Made by a program: the position numbers and the translations under genes. A model generated the notes under the pieces. That model saw only the letters and a list, made by a program, of their open reading frames with translations, was not told the origin of the DNA and did not search any database. Positions 7,096-10,945 of a DNA stretch of 10,945 bases are shown here, one piece after another; the first letter of the stretch is position 1, and the number at the start of each line of letters is the position of its first letter. The stretch comes from an uncultured Lachnospiraceae bacterium (GTDB lineage: Bacteria; Bacillota; Clostridia; Lachnospirales; Lachnospiraceae). The stretch lies in NCBI GenBank assembly GCA_905209865.1, contig CAJLUP010000057.1, positions 1 through 10,945 of the forward strand, written 5' to 3'.

Positions 7096-8158
7096 CTGGA
7101 ACAGCCTCCTCATCTTCGGATTCCGGTTTTTTCATGATCTGAATATCGAAAGGATTTACTTTTACTCCGACTTCTGTTCCTACCGGGAACAGATCAGTAC
7201 TGTGAACGAGAAGTTCATAGTTGTTTGCAAGAACTTCCATTTCATAATGGACTCCTTTGAAGATCAGATTAGTAACAACTCCATCAATCACACCTTCACC
7301 CGGGGAGACAAGATCAATGTCTTCAGGACGGATTACGGCATCTACCGGTTTGTTGTGCCCGAATCCGACATCGACACATTGCCAGACGGCGCCAAGCATT
7401 TTGACAACTTTATCTTCGACCATTATAGCCGGAAGGATATTGCTGTCTCCGATGAAATCCGCAACAAAGGCATTCTGCGGTTCATTGTAGATATCTTCAG
7501 GCGTACCGATCTGCTGGATATAGCCTTGATTCATAACGACGATCGTATCCGACATTGTGAGAGCTTCTTCCTGGTCGTGTGTGACATAAACAAAGGTAAT
7601 GCCAAGTTCGTTTTTCAGCCGGATCAGTTCATACTGCATATCTTGACGCAGTTTAAGGTCAAGCGCTCCGAGCGGTTCGTCTAATAGAAGAACTTTCGGT
7701 TCATTTACGATTGCCCGTGCAATGGCAATTCGCTGCTGCTGTCCGCCGCTTAAAGAGTCAGGGGAACGGTCTTCAAACCCTTCCAGATTGACAAGTTTTA
7801 AGGCGTAGCGGATCTTGTCTCTAATATAAGCTTTTGATTTCCCTTTGATCTTTAATCCGAAAGCGATATTATCGGCGATCGACATATGGGAAAAAAGAGC
7901 GTATTTTTGGAAAACAGTATTTAATTGGCGGCGATTTGGCGGAATATCGTTAATGTTTTTTCCGTCAAAAATGATATTTCCTGAATCCGGCGTTTCAAAA
8001 CCGCCTAAAATTCTTAAAAGGGTTGTTTTTCCACAGCCGCTTGGTCCCAGCAGCGTTAAAAATTCATTTTCCCGTATATAAAGATTCAGTTGGTCTAAGA
8101 TCACAGAATCTCCATAAGATTTTGTAATATCGACAATGTCGATCAATCGGTTTGACAT
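7085..8158 (-). CDS. potA: Spermidine/putrescine ABC transporter ATP-binding protein PotA
   Basis: Cytoplasmic ATPase that drives uptake through PotB and the PotC half of PotCD. The 357-residue length is usual for PotA. The N-terminal nucleotide-binding domain has Walker A GPSGCGKTT (38-46), Q-loop Q84, ABC signature LSGGQQQR (136-143), Walker B VLLLDEP (156-162), D-loop GALD (164-167) and switch histidine H194. A TOBE-type regulatory domain follows (about 240-342; AVIRPEDIDL at 274-283). The protein ends in a short acidic tail (PESEDEEAVPVEE) that is encoded by the same DNA as the potB ribosome binding site and start. The ATG at 8158 is preceded by AGGAGG, which overlaps the aroC stop codon; aroC and potA are 9 bp apart. 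Confidence 0.95.
   Translation of the reverse strand: MSNRLIDIVDITKSYGDSVILDQLNLYIRENEFLTLLGPSGCGKTTLLRILGGFETPDSGNIIFDGKNINDIPPNRRQLNTVFQKYALFSHMSIADNIAFGLKIKGKSKAYIRDKIRYALKLVNLEGFEDRSPDSLSGGQQQRIAIARAIVNEPKVLLLDEPLGALDLKLRQDMQYELIRLKNELGITFVYVTHDQEEALTMSDTIVVMNQGYIQQIGTPEDIYNEPQNAFVADFIGDSNILPAIMVEDKVVKMLGAVWQCVDVGFGHNKPVDAVIRPEDIDLVSPGEGVIDGVVTNLIFKGVHYEMEVLANNYELLVHSTDLFPVGTEVGVKVNPFDIQIMKKPESEDEEAVPVEE
7105..7110 (-). promoter_or_regulatory. Ribosome binding site of potB, inside the potA 3' end
   Basis: A perfect AGGAGG (+ strand CCTCCT) sits 9 nt upstream of the TTG at 7095 and immediately downstream of the ATG at 7113. It therefore favours the TTG as the true potB start. Confidence 0.65.
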
Positions 8159-8163
8159 AGCGG

Positions 8164-8169
8164 CCTCCT
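8164..8169 (-). promoter_or_regulatory. Ribosome binding site of potA overlapping the aroC stop
   Basis: AGGAGG (+ strand CCTCCT) lies 5 nt before the potA ATG and shares bases with the aroC TAG stop (8168-8170). Ribosomes ending aroC would therefore terminate on the potA initiation site. Confidence 0.75.
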
Positions 8170-9274
8170 AAAATTCTTTTGTATAAATTTGTTTTAAATA
8201 ATCCATTTTTGCAGTCATATTTTGCAGCAAAAGATCAGTAAGCGTGATTGCGGTCATAGATTCTACGACAACGACTGCTCGCGGAACGATCACAGGATCA
8301 TGTCTTCCGTGGATGACAATTTCCGTGTTTTCATGGGAGGTGTTTACCGTTTGCTGTGGAATTGCGATTGAGGAGGTTGGTTTTACCGCTGCCCGGAGGA
8401 TCAGTCTTGATCCGTCGCTCATTCCGCCCAGTGTTCCGCCGGAGTGATTTGTTTTTTTGAAAACCTGTCCGTTTTCAGCATAAAACGGATCATTATTCTG
8501 CAGACCGGTGGAAGAAGCAGCTCGAAAGCCATCTCCGATCTCCACACCCTTGACTGCACCGATGGACATGACTGCCTGTGCAAGGAGAGCGTCCAGTTTA
8601 TCAAAAACAGGTTCTCCCAATCCGGCAGGGAGTCCGTCTGCAATACATTCGATAACTCCGCCGCAGGAATTTGTTTCTTTCATTAATGAAGTGATGTATT
8701 GTCCGGCCTGTTCAGCGATGGCATTGTTTGGCATATATAGGCTGTTCTGTCGGATCTCAGAATAATCATACATTGTTTCGTCGATCGTGTAGGGACCGAT
8801 TGCTTTCGTATAAGCGCAAAGAGAGATTCCGAGTTCCTTTAATATTTTAGAAGCAATCGCTCCTGCGGCAACACGGCCGATTGTCTCCCGTCCTGAAGAA
8901 CGTCCGCCGCCTCTGTAGTCGCGGATACCGTATTTTTCCGTGAACGGATAGTCTGCATGTCCGGGACGGAACATAGAGACGATATTTCCGTAATCGCGAG
9001 AACGTTGATCTTTATTACGGATCAGTAAAGAAATCGGCGTTCCGGTTGTCTTTCCTTCGAAGAGTCCGGAGAGAATTTCAACCGTGTCTTCTTCGCTGCG
9101 CCGTGTTGTGAATTTGCTTTGACCGGGTTTTCTCCGATCAAGAAAAACTTGAATATCTTCCTCGTTTAAAGAAATTCCGGCAGGACATCCGTCGATCACG
9201 ACGCCGATTCCTGCTCCATGGGATTCGCCCCAGGTTGTAATTCGAAATATTTTACCAAAAGTTGAGCCACTCAT
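8168..9274 (-). CDS. aroC: Chorismate synthase AroC
   Basis: Last step of the shikimate pathway: 5-enolpyruvylshikimate-3-phosphate to chorismate plus phosphate, using reduced FMN; cytoplasmic. The family signatures are complete: TWGESHG (14-20, with catalytic H19), RPGHADY (103-109, with H106), GRSSGRETIGRVAAG (124-138) and GRHDPVIVPRA (323-333). At 368 residues it is a normal-length enzyme. The ATG at 9274 is preceded by AAAGGAG 8 nt upstream. An in-frame TTG at 9292 would add six residues, but those codons are the ribosome binding site itself, so I rejected it. A sigma-A promoter and a small leader hairpin precede it. It is the first gene of an apparent aroC-potA-potB-potCD operon, a functionally odd grouping; no other shikimate gene is in the window. 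Confidence 0.97.
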   Translation of the reverse strand: MSGSTFGKIFRITTWGESHGAGIGVVIDGCPAGISLNEEDIQVFLDRRKPGQSKFTTRRSEEDTVEILSGLFEGKTTGTPISLLIRNKDQRSRDYGNIVSMFRPGHADYPFTEKYGIRDYRGGGRSSGRETIGRVAAGAIASKILKELGISLCAYTKAIGPYTIDETMYDYSEIRQNSLYMPNNAIAEQAGQYITSLMKETNSCGGVIECIADGLPAGLGEPVFDKLDALLAQAVMSIGAVKGVEIGDGFRAASSTGLQNNDPFYAENGQVFKKTNHSGGTLGGMSDGSRLILRAAVKPTSSIAIPQQTVNTSHENTEIVIHGRHDPVIVPRAVVVVESMTAITLTDLLLQNMTAKMDYLKQIYTKEF

Positions 9275-9280
9275 AAAATG

Positions 9281-9287
9281 ATCTCCT
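9281..9287 (-). promoter_or_regulatory. Ribosome binding site of aroC
   Basis: AAAGGAG lies about 7-8 nt upstream of the ATG at 9274. It decides this start over the upstream in-frame TTG at 9292. Confidence 0.7.
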
Positions 9288-9312
9288 TTCAAAATTCTTT
9301 TATAGATAAGAG

Positions 9313-9327
9313 TCTGTCGAAGACAGA
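9313..9327 (-). other. Short stem-loop in the aroC 5' leader
   Basis: A 6-bp perfect stem, TCTGTC (9313-9318) and GACAGA (9322-9327), with a 3-nt loop. It starts only about 6 nt from the predicted aroC transcript 5' end (near 9333). Such 5'-terminal hairpins can slow mRNA decay, but that role is only inferred. Confidence 0.4.
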
Positions 9328-9339
9328 ACTACAAAAGTC

Positions 9340-9368
9340 ATTATATAGGAAGAAAGAGACAGTTACAA
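9340..9368 (-). promoter_or_regulatory. Sigma-A promoter of the aroC-pot operon
   Basis: On the - strand: -35 box TTGTAA (9363-9368), a 17-bp spacer, and a perfect -10 box TATAAT (9340-9345). Transcription would start near 9333, giving a leader of about 59 nt. A/T-rich sequence lies upstream of the -35 box. Confidence 0.75.
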
Positions 9369-9406
9369 GCAAGGTCTTAATTTTTCTTAAAAATAGAATA
9401 ATACGC

Positions 9407-9435
9407 TGTACATTTTTTTTCAATCGTAATATAAT
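9407..9435 (+). promoter_or_regulatory. Sigma-A promoter of the L,D-transpeptidase gene
   Basis: -35 box TGTACA (9407-9412; four of six bases match TTGACA), a 17-bp spacer containing a run of eight T, and a perfect -10 box TATAAT (9430-9435). The predicted start near 9442 gives a leader of about 34 nt. It diverges from the aroC promoter, with about 38 bp between the two -35 boxes, so both could answer to one bound regulator. No operator is evident. Confidence 0.7.
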
Positions 9436-9464
9436 GTTGCCGTGATATTGAAAAAAGGAGAGAG

Positions 9465-9479
9465 ATGATTAACGGATGA
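9465..9479 (+). other. Possible four-codon upstream ORF overlapping the transpeptidase start
   Basis: ATG ATT AAC GGA TGA (peptide MING) lies between the AAGGAG site (ending 9460) and the main ATG at 9476. Its stop overlaps that ATG as ATGA. The site is 4 nt from this small ORF and 15 nt from the main start, so neither spacing is ideal. Translation is not demonstrated. Confidence 0.25.
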
Positions 9480-10945
9480 GTAAGAAGAAAAATAAATCCG
9501 TACGTCAGGAAGGGGACGTACAGCTTTTGGACGAAGAAGCGTTTGAAGAGTTTGAAACAGAAGAAGAAGCAGAAAAAGAGTTTGCAGAAGAGGAAGAGTT
9601 TGCAGAAGAGGACTTCTTTGAAGATGAAGATGTCGAAGACGATGACGAAGAGCTGGAAGATGATGAAGAAGAACGAAAGAAAAAGAAAGTTCTTCGTCGG
9701 CGTGGAAGAAAGCGTCAGAAAAAAATGGGAGAAAATACAGAGAAGCGGAGTAAAAAACCGTGGATCATTGCAGGAAGTATCGTAGGTGGTCTGCTTGTTG
9801 TTTATTTGGGAATCTCAGCATTTTTTATCAGTCATTTTTATATTAATACGACAATTAACGGAAAAGACTTTTCGGGAAAGACAAAATCAAGTGTCGTATC
9901 CTATTTAAAAGAACAAGTAGAAGGATATTCTTTGAAAATTATAGAGGCGGATCAGAAGATCGATCAAATTGAAGGCGAAGCAATTTCGATGAAATACAAA
10001 GAAAACGGGGAGGTCGAAAAAGCGCTGAAAAAACAAAATCCTCTTTTATGGATAAGCTCATTGTTTGGAAAATCAAAAGCAGAAGTGACGATAGATGTTG
10101 ATTATAATGAGAAAGCATTGAATGAAGAGATTCAATTAATCCAAGCAGTACAGGCAGAGCAGACCGAACCGGTTTCCGCATATCCGAAGTTCGATGGAGA
10201 ATCATTCAAAGTGGAACCGGAAGTGTATGGAAGCGCAGTAGATATGGAAATGCTCAAGAAAAAGATCAGGGAATGTATTGTGAATTTTGAACCGGAGCTT
10301 AATCTTGCGGAAGAAAAGTGTTATAAAGTACCTAAATATACGATAGAATCAAAAGAAGTTCAAAAAGCATGTGACGATATGAATAAATATTGTCAGGCAA
10401 GTATTACATATCCGATGAAGGAGAATGTTGTCGTAGATAAGGCGCTTATTTCTACATGGCTTTCTGTTGATGAGAATATGAACGTTGCGTTTAATGAAGA
10501 TGCAGTTCGTGCCTGGATGAGTGAATTCGGGAAAAGTTATGATACTGTAGGGAGTACGAGAACGATCACTTCACCGACAGGAAAGACGGTGGAAGTATCC
10601 GGGGGTACTTATGGATGGTCGATCGATGAGGAAACAGAAGCACAGAATTTGATTGCGAGTATTAAAAACGGCGAAGTTGCGACAAGGGAACCGGCATATG
10701 AAAAAACGGCTGCGTCCCATGCGGCGCAGGACTGGGGAACTACTTATCTTGAGGTAGATCTTTCCGCTCAGCATATGTGGTATATTGTAAATGGTTCGAT
10801 TGCGTTGGAGACAGATGTTGTCACAGGCCTTCCGGATGCGAAGCATGCAACTCCGGCAGGTGTATATTCGATCCTCTATACAGAACCGAACTCAAAACTA
10901 GTCGGTGAAAAAGATCCGGAAACAGGAAAACCGATCTATGAAACG
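9476..10945 (+). CDS. L,D-transpeptidase (YkuD) with peptidoglycan-binding domain, cut by window end
   Basis: Membrane-anchored cell-wall enzyme, predicted to form or edit 3-3 peptidoglycan cross-links or attach ligands to the wall. The reading frame is open to the window edge (490 codons). An in-frame TAA directly precedes the ATG at 9476. The layout is an acidic cytoplasmic tail (about 19-67, mostly E/D), a strongly basic stretch (67-94), one membrane segment (WIIAGSIVGGLLVVYLGISAFF, 96-117), an extracellular region with PG_binding_4-like repeats (about 125-410; INGKDFSGKTKSSVVSYL, PTGKTVEVSGGTYGW) and the start of the YkuD domain (TTYLEVDLSAQHMWYIVNG, 422-440; HATPAGVYSI, 457-466). The catalytic His and Cys motif would lie beyond the window, so activity cannot be confirmed. 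The 18-bp period repeat inside the acidic tail encodes EFAEEE/EFAEED. It is read divergently from aroC. Confidence 0.9.
   Translation, partial: MSKKKNKSVRQEGDVQLLDEEAFEEFETEEEAEKEFAEEEEFAEEDFFEDEDVEDDDEELEDDEEERKKKKVLRRRGRKRQKKMGENTEKRSKKPWIIAGSIVGGLLVVYLGISAFFISHFYINTTINGKDFSGKTKSSVVSYLKEQVEGYSLKIIEADQKIDQIEGEAISMKYKENGEVEKALKKQNPLLWISSLFGKSKAEVTIDVDYNEKALNEEIQLIQAVQAEQTEPVSAYPKFDGESFKVEPEVYGSAVDMEMLKKKIRECIVNFEPELNLAEEKCYKVPKYTIESKEVQKACDDMNKYCQASITYPMKENVVVDKALISTWLSVDENMNVAFNEDAVRAWMSEFGKSYDTVGSTRTITSPTGKTVEVSGGTYGWSIDEETEAQNLIASIKNGEVATREPAYEKTAASHAAQDWGTTYLEVDLSAQHMWYIVNGSIALETDVVTGLPDAKHATPAGVYSILYTEPNSKLVGEKDPETGKPIYET
9578..9612 (+). repeat. Tandem direct repeat, 18-bp period, in the acidic tail
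   Basis: GAGTTTGCAGAAGAGGA occurs at 9578-9594 and again at 9596-9612. The two copies encode successive EFAEEE and EFAEED units in the cytoplasmic tail of the transpeptidase. The period is a multiple of three, so copy-number change would keep the frame. Confidence 0.75.

Noticed and set aside
7022..7684. 220-codon open frame on the + strand opposite potA
   Set aside because: It lies antisense to a well-supported PotA with all ABC motifs, and its translation shows no recognisable domain; it is a shadow frame.
9275..9292. TTG at 9292 as an earlier aroC start
   Set aside because: The added codons are the AAAGGAG ribosome binding site for the ATG at 9274, and chorismate synthases normally begin just before the SGSTFGK-type segment.
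9543..9785. 80-codon Lys/Ser-rich open frame on the + strand
   Set aside because: It is the out-of-frame reading of the GAA/GAT-rich acidic tail of the transpeptidase; the low-complexity Lys/Gln composition is an artefact of the repeat.

Overview
The window looks like chromosomal core-genome sequence from a low-G+C Gram-positive bacterium, most likely a clostridial Firmicute of the Lachnospiraceae type. This rests on the SigA-type sigma factor followed by trmK and a Nif3-like gene, the AGGAGG-type ribosome binding sites, the TATAAT promoters, a TGS-domain nucleoside kinase, and a large L,D-transpeptidase with an acidic cytoplasmic tail. The genus is inference. There are no tRNA or rRNA genes, insertion sequences, CRISPR arrays or phage genes.

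Left part, + strand (36-4388): four genes in one direction. They are rpoD (primary sigma factor), trmK (tRNA m1A22 methyltransferase), a Nif3/YqfO-family dinuclear-metal protein overlapping trmK by 11 bp, and a 556-residue nucleoside kinase with an N-terminal TGS domain. Gaps are 31, -11 and 40 bp, and no terminator is seen between them, so co-transcription is likely. The promoter lies upstream of the window.

Centre, - strand (9274 down to 4397): aroC (chorismate synthase), then a complete spermidine/putrescine-type ABC importer: potA (ATPase), potB (permease) and a fused potC-potD (permease plus substrate-binding protein in one 628-residue chain). The four genes are tightly packed. The potA ribosome binding site overlaps the aroC stop codon, potA and potB overlap, and potB and potCD overlap at TTGA. 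They therefore appear to form one operon read from a clear promoter upstream of aroC. Its 3' end meets the nucleoside kinase gene tail to tail with 8 bp between the stop codons, next to a strong stem-loop inside the kinase gene.

Right part (9275-10945): a 201-bp divergent intergenic region carries two well-formed sigma-A promoters, one for aroC and one for the rightward gene. The latter encodes an L,D-transpeptidase-like membrane protein cut off by the window edge. It has an unusual N-terminal cytoplasmic tail (an acidic block, then a basic block), one membrane anchor, peptidoglycan-binding domains and the beginning of the YkuD catalytic domain.

The most notable points are the PotC-PotD fusion with a membrane-tethered binding domain, the aroC-pot operon, consecutive probable TTG starts at the overlapping pot junctions, the stem-loop at the convergent gene ends, and the charge-segregated tail of the transpeptidase. 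I saw no clearly new multi-gene defence or mobile system.
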